16,228 nucleotides of DNA from JARIHD01 sp041743655. GTDB taxonomy: Bacteria > Patescibacteriota > Saccharimonadia > Saccharimonadales > UBA4665. The notes under the pieces were generated by a model. It ran no database searches, was not told the origin of the DNA, and saw only the letters and a program-made list of their open reading frames with translations. Numbering within the stretch: the first letter of the stretch is position 1; the number at the start of each line of letters is the position of its first letter. The stretch covers positions 1-16,228 of the forward strand of contig JBGTMJ010000034.1 of NCBI GenBank assembly GCA_041743655.1, written 5' to 3'. Both the position numbers and the translations under genes were made by a program. Below are positions 7,235-13,738 of the stretch, in pieces.

Positions 7235-7927
7235 CTAGACAGGTAGTACTTGTTTATTCTCAACAAATATTCTTGGCCCGCTATCCGATGGCAAATCAAG
7301 CAACAATGCACCCTGTCCAGGAAAACTTGATAGTAATCCATTGTCGTATAGATGGAGCTGTACATCTAATCCACGTCCGTCACTTTCATGTATCGCCAGT
7401 TTATTTAACTCACTCGCTAACCATTCGTTGCTCGGCTCCATTTTGGACTCTCCTGAAGTCTTACTAGTCAACTTACCAGGAGCCAAGATAGCAATACTAG
7501 CCTTACTAGGTCTATCATAATCCTTGAGACCCAGTATCCTACTTACTTCATTGGCGAGATTTCTTTCTTCTGAAGCATGCAGATGCATTATCGAAGCTGC
7601 TCGCAGCCGGTTGGCTACTTCCACAAACGCAGCTACGCCTATACCACCAGCCAAGAAAGGTGTTGCATATCGCTCTTCATGCCCCCGATATGTCCAACCC
7701 ATATGCTCATGAGCCTTGTAACCGCCACGCTGAGCATGCGAATCTACTGAGCGACCTGGTAACAGCAGGATGGTGTCACGCTCTTTCTCTTGTCTGACAA
7801 ATTCGGGCTGGATAGCTGTAGCGGCCATCCTTCGTATCCCCCGTTCTCCACACGTCCATACTATTCTCAGGTACTCAGAAATGCTCTGGTACCCAGAAGA
7901 TGCAGGTTTATTCTGTCCTAGTTCCAT
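7235..7927 (-). CDS. Uncharacterised protein, paralog A of a CheD-like pair (cysteine position is Gly)
   Basis: A 230-residue soluble protein I do not recognise as a named family. It is clearly related to the gene at 8420-9160. Shared stretches include ATPFLAG-x-IGV at 88-98, a histidine at 115, an I-x-APG strand at 147-151, SKMEP at 161-165, and a C-terminal LDL...IFVE strand pair. The order Thr-x5-(Cys)...His, then strand-Gly, helix and paired C-terminal strands resembles CheD glutamine deamidases. Here the expected cysteine is Gly95, so deamidase chemistry of that type is unlikely; H115 and T89 are retained. The start is ATG 7927, with GGAG seven bases upstream and a near-consensus promoter further up; TTG 7933 is less likely. 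No signal peptide or membrane segment is seen. The CheD link is inference from pattern only. Confidence 0.75.
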   Translation of the reverse strand: MELGQNKPASSGYQSISEYLRIVWTCGERGIRRMAATAIQPEFVRQEKERDTILLLPGRSVDSHAQRGGYKAHEHMGWTYRGHEERYATPFLAGGIGVAAFVEVANRLRAASIMHLHASEERNLANEVSRILGLKDYDRPSKASIAILAPGKLTSKTSGESKMEPSNEWLASELNKLAIHESDGRGLDVQLHLYDNGLLSSFPGQGALLLDLPSDSGPRIFVENKQVLPV

Positions 7928-7972
7928 TGTCAAGCTCCATAACTCTATAAGTTTCAGTCTATATTTTATAAT

Positions 7973-8001
7973 ATAATAACACTACTAGCTTAAATAGTCA
8001 A
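7973..8001 (-). promoter_or_regulatory. Sigma-70-type promoter for paralog A
   Basis: TTGACT (7996-8001) and TATTAT (7973-7978) on the minus strand are 17 bases apart, giving five and five matches to consensus. The predicted start near 7966 leaves a leader of about 39 bases containing the GGAG ribosome-binding site of paralog A. An AT-rich imperfect palindrome (7960-7975) lies across the -10 and the predicted start. Confidence 0.7.
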
Positions 8002-8040
8002 TGGTTCAGCTATTGTGACCCGGCCACGAATTAACCCCAT

Positions 8041-8423
8041 ATGCGTGCTTTACAAAAACAGCATATCGTAGATGTCTATGTTTGGGTAGACGACTGTTTA
8101 CCCAAAGAAGTAAAACCTGGGGTTAAGTCTGTTCTTCGTGATAGCGAAGTACTGACCATTCCAACCTTCAACCTCTTGACCGTTCAACAGCAAACCCTTC
8201 GCCAAGTCTACGACTGGACGCTGCAATACCATGCTTTGGACTTCCCAAAGTTGCCAAGCTGCCAGAGCATTGTCATCGCGTAGTACTACGAACTACTTTT
8301 TATTTTCCGGGGATTGGCATTGGAAAACAAAACACTTTTCTTACTGCTTTCTGCAGGGTGCGTCTCGCAGATCGCTGCTTGGGCAAGATTGATACTAGCC
8401 CACTTCCCAGCTACTACGGTTAA
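8041..8423 (+). pseudogene. Decayed IS982-like DDE transposase
   Basis: The only plus-strand coding trace. An 80-codon frame from ATG 8041 to TAG 8281 reads like the N-terminus of IS982-type transposases: VYVWVDDCLP, then LRDSEVLTI, then an aromatic helix and FPKLPSCQSIV. The frame is stopped there, but sequence like the family continues: in-frame YYELLFIFRGL, and after a frame change KIDTSPLP at about 8385-8405, which fits the first catalytic Asp region (IDST-x-LPVC in the family) at the expected distance of about 40 codons. The rest of the catalytic domain is missing, cut at the 3' end of paralog B. The ATG lies directly after ACCCCAT, so the element's left end may be close. It cannot encode an active transposase. 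The IS982 assignment is by recalled motif pattern. Confidence 0.6.
8279..8306 (+). terminator. Perfect 12-base palindrome followed by a T-run, possible weak terminator
   Basis: CGTAGTACTACG (8279-8290) is a perfect palindrome containing the stop codon of the transposase fragment; GTAGT can also pair with ACTAC at 8292-8296, followed by TTTTTATTTT. The stem is short and A-T rich, so termination would be weak at best. Confidence 0.25.
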
Positions 8424-9160
8424 GCTATCGAGGGTTTGGTTGGTATGGATTCTACAAATATGGTTTGCTTACCATAATCAAGCTCAATGGCTAATGTTCC
8501 TTGCTCTCTGCCACCATCAGGCCGAAAGATCCCGGAGTAAGGATATATTTGTATATCTGCTTTTGGCCCGAGTTCTTTTTGCATCGTCGCCCCTAAGTGC
8601 TTAACGAGACTGAGCTCTTGGGGCTCCATTTTCGAACCTTCTTGGGTATCTTGGAACCAACCTGGAGCCATAATAACTACATGGGCAGCAATATGTTTAT
8701 TATCCCTCGTCTGGGGGTACAGAGCCGACCACAGTTTACCTGCGGGGCGGCTCTCAAATAGGCCAAAATGTCGAATGTATCCCTTCTGTAAGCCATCAGG
8801 TGACTCCAAAGCAACACCAACGCCAATGCAGCCAGCGAGAAAAGGGGTTGCTATTCGCTTCATAGGCTCCGAATCACTTCGAGAGATTATTATCCCTTCT
8901 TCCCCCTCAGAGACTATCTTTGTACCTTGACCTTGCTCTATTTCCAGAAAGCTGGGGCGTACGGCTTCTGTAGCATCCTGCCCTGAATCATGTAATTTTT
9001 GCAGTAGTTTTGCCGCCTGCGGGTTTAGACCTTTAGCGGTGTTATATAAATATCGGGATAATCCCTGAACTATTCGGTGGCTGTCTATGTCTAGCATTTC
9101 GCGACCGGATATACTGTTGGGTGTATTGCTCATCTTAGGTGATAAACCGTACTCTTGCAT
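8420..9160 (-). CDS. Uncharacterised protein, paralog B of a CheD-like pair (Cys/His/Thr retained)
   Basis: A 246-residue soluble protein with no family I can name. Residues 104-246 align along their length with paralog A (7235-7927). The core reads ATPFLAGCIGVGVALE (104-119) and then IRHFGLFE (129-136), giving T105, C111 and H131. From memory, CheD of Thermotoga maritima uses T21, C27 and H44: the same Thr-to-Cys spacing of six and a His 17 residues on, against 20 here. Later parts also follow CheD order: a VVIMAPG strand (161-167), SKMEP, a helix (182-197), then two strands ending in TIFVES. This suggests, without proving, a cysteine-dependent deamidase or amidase fold. Promoter spacing would make ATG 9160 nearly leaderless; ATG 9133 is an alternative. 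No chemotaxis gene is nearby, so any target is unknown. Confidence 0.75.
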   Translation of the reverse strand: MQEYGLSPKMSNTPNSISGREMLDIDSHRIVQGLSRYLYNTAKGLNPQAAKLLQKLHDSGQDATEAVRPSFLEIEQGQGTKIVSEGEEGIIISRSDSEPMKRIATPFLAGCIGVGVALESPDGLQKGYIRHFGLFESRPAGKLWSALYPQTRDNKHIAAHVVIMAPGWFQDTQEGSKMEPQELSLVKHLGATMQKELGPKADIQIYPYSGIFRPDGGREQGTLAIELDYGKQTIFVESIPTKPSIA

Positions 9161-9167
9161 GTGCTAT

Positions 9168-9196
9168 ATATTAGCATTACTACGTAATAATGTCAA
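9168..9196 (-). promoter_or_regulatory. Strong sigma-70-type promoter for paralog B
   Basis: TTGACA (9191-9196), a perfect -35, is 17 bases from TAATAT (9168-9173) on the minus strand. The predicted transcription start falls at 9161, one base before ATG 9160, so the message would be essentially leaderless. The promoter sits in the 51-base gap after glyS. Confidence 0.75.
9176..9191. promoter_or_regulatory. Imperfect palindrome between -35 and -10 of paralog B, candidate operator
   Basis: ATTACTACGTAATAAT (plus strand) pairs with itself at seven of eight positions and occupies the spacer between the -35 and -10. A dimeric repressor bound here would block RNA polymerase. No regulator gene for it is recognised in the window, so this is a positional inference. 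Confidence 0.4.
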
Positions 9197-9211
9197 CCAA
9201 CATGCAAATAA

Positions 9212-10564
9212 TCAGAGCGCTTTTATCAGCCCTGAAATATCGACGCGTTCTTGCTTTGCAGTATCGCGGTCGCGGATGGTGACGGTGTTGTCTTCCAGGG
9301 TTTGGAAATCGATGGTTATGTGGGCGGGTACGCCGATTTCGTCGCTGCGGCGATAGCGCTTGCCTACGTTGCTGTTGTCATCCCAGGTAACCTGACCTAA
9401 CTCTTTTTGAAGCATTTCGTAGATTTCTTTTGCCTTAGCCACGAGCTCCGGTTTGTTCTTAAGCAGTGGTGACACGCACGCTTTAACCGGTGCAAGATGC
9501 TTAGGCAGTTTAAGGAATATACGTTTTTCACCATTCAACTCGTCTTCGGTGTAGGCATTAGCAAGTACGGCTAAGAAGAAACGATCCAAACCAAAGGTTG
9601 GTTCAATAACGTGTGGCAGGAATGGTGCGCCGCCATCTTTAGGAATGTACTTCAGGTTCTTGCCGCTTTCACGCTCATGGTTTGTAAGGTCAAAATCGGT
9701 ACGGTATGTCAGACCGGCAACTTCCTTCGTGCCAAACGGATACTCAAATTCGAAATCTATAGTGCGTTTGCTGTAATGGGCACGGTCTTCATCAGGTACT
9801 TCCAGCTCGTGGATCTTTTCTTTAGGCAGACTAATAGCGTCAGTCCATGTGTAAAAGAATTTGTGCCATCGCTCAAATTCAGCTTCCCATGCTTCTGGCT
9901 CTATGAACCACTCAAACTCCATAATTTCGAACTCGCGAACACGAAAAATGAAATCGCGTGGGCTTATTTCATTACGGAAACTACGCCCAATCTGTGCCAC
10001 GCCAAAGGGTAGATCAGGATAAAAGCTATCTACAACGTTCTTAAAGTTTACGAACATGCCCTGGGCAGTTTCGCCGCGCAAATAAACGATACTTTTCTCA
10101 CCCTCAACCGCACCAATGGAAGTTTTGAACAATAAGTTAAAGCTGGCCGGGTTAGCAAGTTCGTTACCGTCAGGGCTCTTAATGCTATGTTCTTTGAGCG
10201 CAACAATCATAGCTTGCAAATCCATGCCCTTAATATCTACGCCAGCTTCTTCCAGTAAATGGTCCAGGCGATAACGTTTCTTGGTTTTAACGTCTTCAAT
10301 TAACGGGTCAGTAAAACCGGCAACATGTCCACTGGCTTCCCACACTTTAGGGTTCATGAGGATTGCACTATCAATGCCGTACATATCGGCCCGGTCTTCC
10401 ACGAACATCTTCCACCACAGGCTGGAAATGTTGCGCTTAAGTTGGACGCCCAAAGGGCCATAATCCCAGGTACCAGCCAATCCACCGTAGATTTCGCTAC
10501 CTTGGTAAATAAACCCGCGCCGCTTGGCAAGCGATGCAATATCTTCTAGAGTCACGTCACTCAT
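9212..10564 (-). CDS. glyS: Glycyl-tRNA synthetase, homodimeric class II type
   Basis: A 450-residue alpha2-type GlyRS that charges tRNA-Gly. The N-terminal part has GSEIYGGLAGTWDYGPLG (22-39) and NPKVWEASGHVAGFTDP (71-87), both hallmarks of the family. RGETAQG lies at 163-169. Class II motif 2 is GRSFRNEISPRDFIFRVREF (193-212) and motif 3 is around EPTFGLDRFFLAVL (321-334). The anticodon-binding domain covers about 355-450, including GKRYRRSDEIGVPAHITID (401-419). The length is usual for bacterial enzymes of this type. The start ATG 10564 lies 11 bases after the recO stop, with GGGGG four bases upstream as the RBS, so it is the last gene of an operon with recO. It is essential in any bacterium, which argues the whole operon is well expressed. 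Confidence 0.96.
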   Translation of the reverse strand: MSDVTLEDIASLAKRRGFIYQGSEIYGGLAGTWDYGPLGVQLKRNISSLWWKMFVEDRADMYGIDSAILMNPKVWEASGHVAGFTDPLIEDVKTKKRYRLDHLLEEAGVDIKGMDLQAMIVALKEHSIKSPDGNELANPASFNLLFKTSIGAVEGEKSIVYLRGETAQGMFVNFKNVVDSFYPDLPFGVAQIGRSFRNEISPRDFIFRVREFEIMEFEWFIEPEAWEAEFERWHKFFYTWTDAISLPKEKIHELEVPDEDRAHYSKRTIDFEFEYPFGTKEVAGLTYRTDFDLTNHERESGKNLKYIPKDGGAPFLPHVIEPTFGLDRFFLAVLANAYTEDELNGEKRIFLKLPKHLAPVKACVSPLLKNKPELVAKAKEIYEMLQKELGQVTWDDNSNVGKRYRRSDEIGVPAHITIDFQTLEDNTVTIRDRDTAKQERVDISGLIKAL

Positions 10565-10575
10565 GCTGCCCCCGA

Positions 10576-11271
10576 TTATACCCTAAGGAATGTGCTAATC
10601 ATAGTATTTGCCAGGGGAGTGACCGCAGCCGTGAGCCTGTCACTGCCCTGCACATGCGCCAGCACCTCAGCGCGATTGCCGGCGAAGGCCAAACGCAAAA
10701 ACTTAATATGGGTTGCATCAAAATGCCCGTTGTCAGGCGAACGGGCACATGCCATATGGTCAAAACTGAACTCATATAACGTGTTGGCTTCCAGCTTGTT
10801 CCCTTGTACATCCGTCTGCAAGTTGGGGGTATGCCCGCTGATGCGTAATAACTGTGCAGCAAACCAAAACCGTACCGTATTGAGCAGTATATTCTTATTG
10901 TCCAGGGCCTCAAACGTCTCATGCAACAGATAAAAATATGCTGCCTCCGTTTCGTCCTCGGTAACTCTATTAAGCCGTTTAATAAGTTCGTACCCTAGCG
11001 TTGTCCGTTCCAGGTCACGCACAATATTGCCGTAGTGTTGGCTCAGGCGCGTCGAAACCAGTGTACCAACCTCTCCCCTGCCCTTAATGAATGTGATGTC
11101 GCTCACACTGAACAGCTCTATACCTCCAGCCAGCTTGGACTTTACCCTCCTTACACCTTTGGCAAGCAAACTTAACTTGCCATAACCAGGGGTTAATAAT
11201 GTAAGGATGCGATCCGCCTCACCGTAATCCGTACGGTTCAAGACAATAGCCTGGGTAATGAGCTGCCTCAT
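10576..11271 (-). CDS. recO: DNA repair protein RecO
   Basis: A 231-residue recombination mediator that helps load RecA at gaps and anneals single strands, usually with RecR. The N-terminal OB fold (1-80) shows the usual features: AIVLNRTDYGEADRILTLLT (8-27), then KGVRRVKSKLAGGIELF (38-54) and a strand ending in LVSTRLSQHY. A helical domain follows (85-150). Many RecO proteins have a four-cysteine zinc finger in the C-terminal part; here only one cysteine (C175, in DHMACARS) is present, so no zinc site is expected. The ATG overlaps the TGA of the upstream receiver gene in an ATGA junction, and glyS follows 11 bases after its stop, so translational coupling is likely. Confidence 0.92.
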   Translation of the reverse strand: MRQLITQAIVLNRTDYGEADRILTLLTPGYGKLSLLAKGVRRVKSKLAGGIELFSVSDITFIKGRGEVGTLVSTRLSQHYGNIVRDLERTTLGYELIKRLNRVTEDETEAAYFYLLHETFEALDNKNILLNTVRFWFAAQLLRISGHTPNLQTDVQGNKLEANTLYEFSFDHMACARSPDNGHFDATHIKFLRLAFAGNRAEVLAHVQGSDRLTAAVTPLANTMISTFLRV

Positions 11272-11651
11272 ACGTTAGCACTTTGCTGGTTGACCAGGCT
11301 TACAAGCTGGCGCAGCGTCGTCTGGGGTTTGTACAAGCATACACTTACTCCTAAATCCTGCACTAAAGCCTTTTGTACGCCCGCCAGTGCCGACGGACGC
11401 AAGTAGGTATTAATAATAACCGGTATCTTTTGCCACTCGACATATGAGCGGAACTCGTGGAGGAATTCAATACCATTATGCGCATTCAGTTGTAGTTCCA
11501 ACACTACTACCTCAGGCATATCATCGTCAGCAGCATGTATACCTTCTTGGGCACCGCTAACATGCCTAACAATATGCCCGGAATGCTCTAGGGCTTGCAT
11601 ATACGCACGGGCTAACACGCTATCTGGTTCGATTAATAATACTTTTGACAT
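11268..11651 (-). CDS. Stand-alone receiver-like domain with Glu at the phospho-acceptor position
   Basis: A 127-residue single receiver domain without an output domain. It starts MSKVLLIEPDS, so the acidic pair is E8 and D10. The central strand is PEVVVLELQL, where E52 (GAA) stands where the phosphorylated Asp of normal receivers would be. The switch Thr lies in VIINTYL and the conserved Lys in CLYKP. Glu at this site often mimics the phosphorylated state or marks a pseudo-receiver; which applies here is inference. It lies 11 bases after the kinase-like gene and overlaps recO by 4 bases, so it is made together with its probable partner. No Shine-Dalgarno sequence is seen at ATG 11651. Confidence 0.8.
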   Translation of the reverse strand: MSKVLLIEPDSVLARAYMQALEHSGHIVRHVSGAQEGIHAADDDMPEVVVLELQLNAHNGIEFLHEFRSYVEWQKIPVIINTYLRPSALAGVQKALVQDLGVSVCLYKPQTTLRQLVSLVNQQSANV

Positions 11652-11662
11652 GAATACAATAT

Positions 11663-12397
11663 TTATACAAAATGTAGTTGTTGGCTAGGCTGCAGTGTTG
11701 TTGCCAGGCCTTGCTGTTTAAGGTATTTACTCGTGCGCAGCCTGGCAGACATTGCCTGCAAAATCGCTTCTGCCACAAACAAACCAGCACCATTACCACC
11801 CAGTCCATTCAATGGTTGTGATGCCCTTGCCTTCAAGGCTAATGCTTTACGCCATGTTTCAGTATTAAGCTGTTCGTAATCACCATACAGGCCTGCAACA
11901 ATACCGTGCGGTGTACGGTATGCAGCAAGAACTAGTTTGCTGGCACTACGATGCGCTTGTTCACGTGCCGGGCTACCGCCTTCAAGCAAAGCATAGCCTA
12001 GAGCCAGCAGTGCCGCCTTAAGCCCAAAGCGATGCGCCATAACGGGAGCATACTTGCCAGCTATACGTAACTCCAGCTTGGTGTCATACTGTTTGGCAAG
12101 TCCGTCCAGTTCATGAGCGGTTTCAACAAGTGTTGATGAGACTGATACCGGTTCCAAGACCAAGCCTGTTTGGTCACGCAGCAGCTGCAAACCCAGCAAG
12201 TAGCTATCGACAAGGGTTAATGCTGCCACAGCATGGGTACGTATAGTTGTAAGATCGCTTATACTCCCGCTGCTTGCAAACTGCCCCAGTTCTGCATGGC
12301 GTGCAATAGTAGTCAGCGGCATCTTAAGCTGCTCGGCAACAGAGTTCAAAAGCCACATTGCTTCCCGTGGCTCCAAGGCACTCGTTCCCTGCACCAT
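11663..12397 (-). CDS. Degenerate histidine-kinase-like protein
   Basis: A 244-residue soluble protein arranged like the core of a sensor kinase. Residues 14-38 (LLNSVAEQLKMPLTTIARHAEL) fit the dimerisation helix, but E22 replaces the phospho-accepting His of the usual S-H-E-L-R-T-P-L box. The C-terminal half resembles a GHKL ATPase domain: a helix at 123-140 in place of the N-box but without its Asn residues, no clear D-box, then a glycine-rich GLGGNGAGLFVAEAI (198-212) like the G2 box and a final strand pair. It has no membrane segment or sensor domain. It is probably a pseudo-kinase or scaffold acting with the receiver-like protein encoded next. ATG 12397 has GAGGG five bases upstream. Confidence 0.7.
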   Translation of the reverse strand: MVQGTSALEPREAMWLLNSVAEQLKMPLTTIARHAELGQFASSGSISDLTTIRTHAVAALTLVDSYLLGLQLLRDQTGLVLEPVSVSSTLVETAHELDGLAKQYDTKLELRIAGKYAPVMAHRFGLKAALLALGYALLEGGSPAREQAHRSASKLVLAAYRTPHGIVAGLYGDYEQLNTETWRKALALKARASQPLNGLGGNGAGLFVAEAILQAMSARLRTSKYLKQQGLATTLQPSQQLHFV

Positions 12398-12422
12398 TTT
12401 TACCCTCTTACTTATCTTTTAA

Positions 12423-12431
12423 AGTATATCA
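12423..12431 (-). promoter_or_regulatory. Candidate extended -10 promoter of the kinase-like/receiver/recO/glyS operon
   Basis: TATACT (12423-12428) with TGA directly upstream (12429-12431) on the minus strand gives an extended -10. The start would lie near 12416, leaving a leader of about 18 bases that holds the GAGGG ribosome-binding site. No good -35 is visible. Confidence 0.4.
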
Positions 12432-12490
12432 CTTACGTGACGGCCAGCGGTAGGCCATAAAACAAATGCTTAAAAGCTCTGGTACAACTT

Positions 12491-13171
12491 TTAGGGTACG
12501 AAAGTCAAGTTAGGAAGAATGTGGGTGTCTAGGTCACTTTTAAAGTCATTGGATTCGGTCCAAATCTTCAGGGTCATGTTGCGTAAAGGTACGATGACCA
12601 TGGTACCTTGTTGCCGAGGAGTAATCTGACCCTCAACCCGTGAACCTACAACACTCGGTACCTTAGGCAGGCTATACGGTGCGACTGTCACCTTGCCAGT
12701 TTTTAAGGAAGAGTTAAATTGTGTTAAAACAGTATCATACGGACTCTGCACGAGCTCTACGCGCAAGGCAAACGTCCTATCCTGATCACTCACACTTGGT
12801 ACGACACCTGGCTGGAGATAGGCGTTAATGGGGTTGCCACCACGTTGGGCTTCGACAACATAAGCACTCCACGTTTTAGGATAATGAACGGTAACGTTAC
12901 CAAAAGCGGCAGGGCCAATGTATGCGTCATACGGCTTTTTAGCCTCTTCCTCATATTTTACCTGTTCAACGACCCGTGTATCCTGAGTAGCTTTGTTCGC
13001 TGCAGCTATAGCTTCCTTATCGCTATTATTCTTGTAGTAGGAGCGCTGCGTGAACGCCCAGATTGCAAATCCTCCAACTATTAGGAACAATATAGCCAGC
13101 GCAACAAGCGGAACTATCAGTACGTCGACCGCACCGCGTTGATTGGACTTAACGCTCATCATAGTGCTCAT
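12491..13171 (-). CDS. Single-pass membrane-anchored extracytoplasmic protein, function unknown
   Basis: About 226 residues. A short basic N-terminus with NQRGAVDV is followed by one long hydrophobic segment (about residues 16-41 from ATG 13171), then a charged helical linker rich in Lys, Glu and Ala, and a soluble domain of about 140 residues. That domain begins GPAAFGNVTVHYPKTWSAY and ends with strands MVIVPLRNMTLKIWTES and ILPNLTFVP, loosely like PsbP-type folds; this is a weak impression. The RGAV start before the membrane helix recalls pilin-like leaders, but no typical processing motif is seen. The open frame extends to GTG 13186; ATG 13171 and ATG 13162 are other choices, none with a good ribosome-binding site. 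TATACG lies five bases before ATG 13171, so the message may be leaderless. Confidence 0.7.
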   Translation of the reverse strand: MSTMMSVKSNQRGAVDVLIVPLVALAILFLIVGGFAIWAFTQRSYYKNNSDKEAIAAANKATQDTRVVEQVKYEEEAKKPYDAYIGPAAFGNVTVHYPKTWSAYVVEAQRGGNPINAYLQPGVVPSVSDQDRTFALRVELVQSPYDTVLTQFNSSLKTGKVTVAPYSLPKVPSVVGSRVEGQITPRQQGTMVIVPLRNMTLKIWTESNDFKSDLDTHILPNLTFVP

Positions 13172-13234
13172 GGTAACGTATACCACGCATTGAACGCAAT
13201 AGTAAAGAACTAAGCCAAAGCCTCGTTTCTCTGT

Positions 13235-13726
13235 TTACTTATACTCGTAGAGGAATACCCCGCCACGCTTCTCGCTAGGTACTTTATTAGGAATAGGAAA
13301 CGCAAAGCTGGCTAGCTTGATCAGTTTTGGGTGCCACCTTTCTATGCGCGCGTCGAGCTTGGACATATATTTAGGCAACATAAACGTGAATATACCATCA
13401 GCACGTGGCCAGGGTGCTCCCCAATAACTTCCCCATATAATACGTACCTGCTTGCGGTAGTGGAACGTAACAAGCATTGATGCCACCACGAGCACCGGAT
13501 TCAGTTCAATACCAACCACTTTAAGATCACGTTTGGCAGCACTGAGCAGTACCCTCCCGTCACCAGAACCCAGCTCCAGTAGCGTCTCGCCCGGCTTAAG
13601 GCTAAGCAGATCCAGCGCGTCTTCCGTCTGCTTCCTGAATGTTGGCAAATATGGTGGCCCAACAAATACCACTAGGCTAAAGGCCAGAAAAATAGCTAGA
13701 GTTATTGCAGCTACCCAAAAAACCAT
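13235..13726 (-). CDS. Membrane-anchored class I SAM-dependent methyltransferase (FAM173-like)
   Basis: A 163-residue protein with one N-terminal hydrophobic helix (4-23) followed by VGPPYLPTF and a compact Rossmann methyltransferase. The SAM-binding motif I is LLELGSGDGR (49-58), and the acidic residue E74 lies in VGIELNP (71-77). This order, with a membrane helix, a YLPT segment, GSGDGR and GIELNP, and a late FAFPIP strand (140-145), resembles the FAM173 family, whose animal members methylate lysines of mitochondrial membrane proteins. A bacterial substrate is unknown. It begins 12 bases after xseB, with AAGG and GGG upstream of ATG 13726, and so is probably part of that operon. Confidence 0.82.
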   Translation of the reverse strand: MVFWVAAITLAIFLAFSLVVFVGPPYLPTFRKQTEDALDLLSLKPGETLLELGSGDGRVLLSAAKRDLKVVGIELNPVLVVASMLVTFHYRKQVRIIWGSYWGAPWPRADGIFTFMLPKYMSKLDARIERWHPKLIKLASFAFPIPNKVPSEKRGGVFLYEYK

Positions 13727-13738
13727 TGTTGCCCTACC

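Noticed and set aside
7695..7711. ACCCATATGC resembling the ACCCCATATGCG next to the transposase start, possible second IS end
   Set aside because: It lies inside paralog A, where it encodes residues of a continuous frame, and it is in the same orientation instead of inverted.
8314..8604. Plus-strand open frame of 96 codons overlapping the end of paralog B
   Set aside because: Its second half is antisense to paralog B and its first half is part of the decayed transposase; it has no start signal or family resemblance of its own.
10574..10579. TATAAT on the minus strand 10 bases before the glyS start
   Set aside because: It contains the stop codon of recO (GTA TAA) and has no -35 at the right distance; glyS has a GGGGG ribosome-binding site and an 11-base gap, so read-through from recO is simpler.
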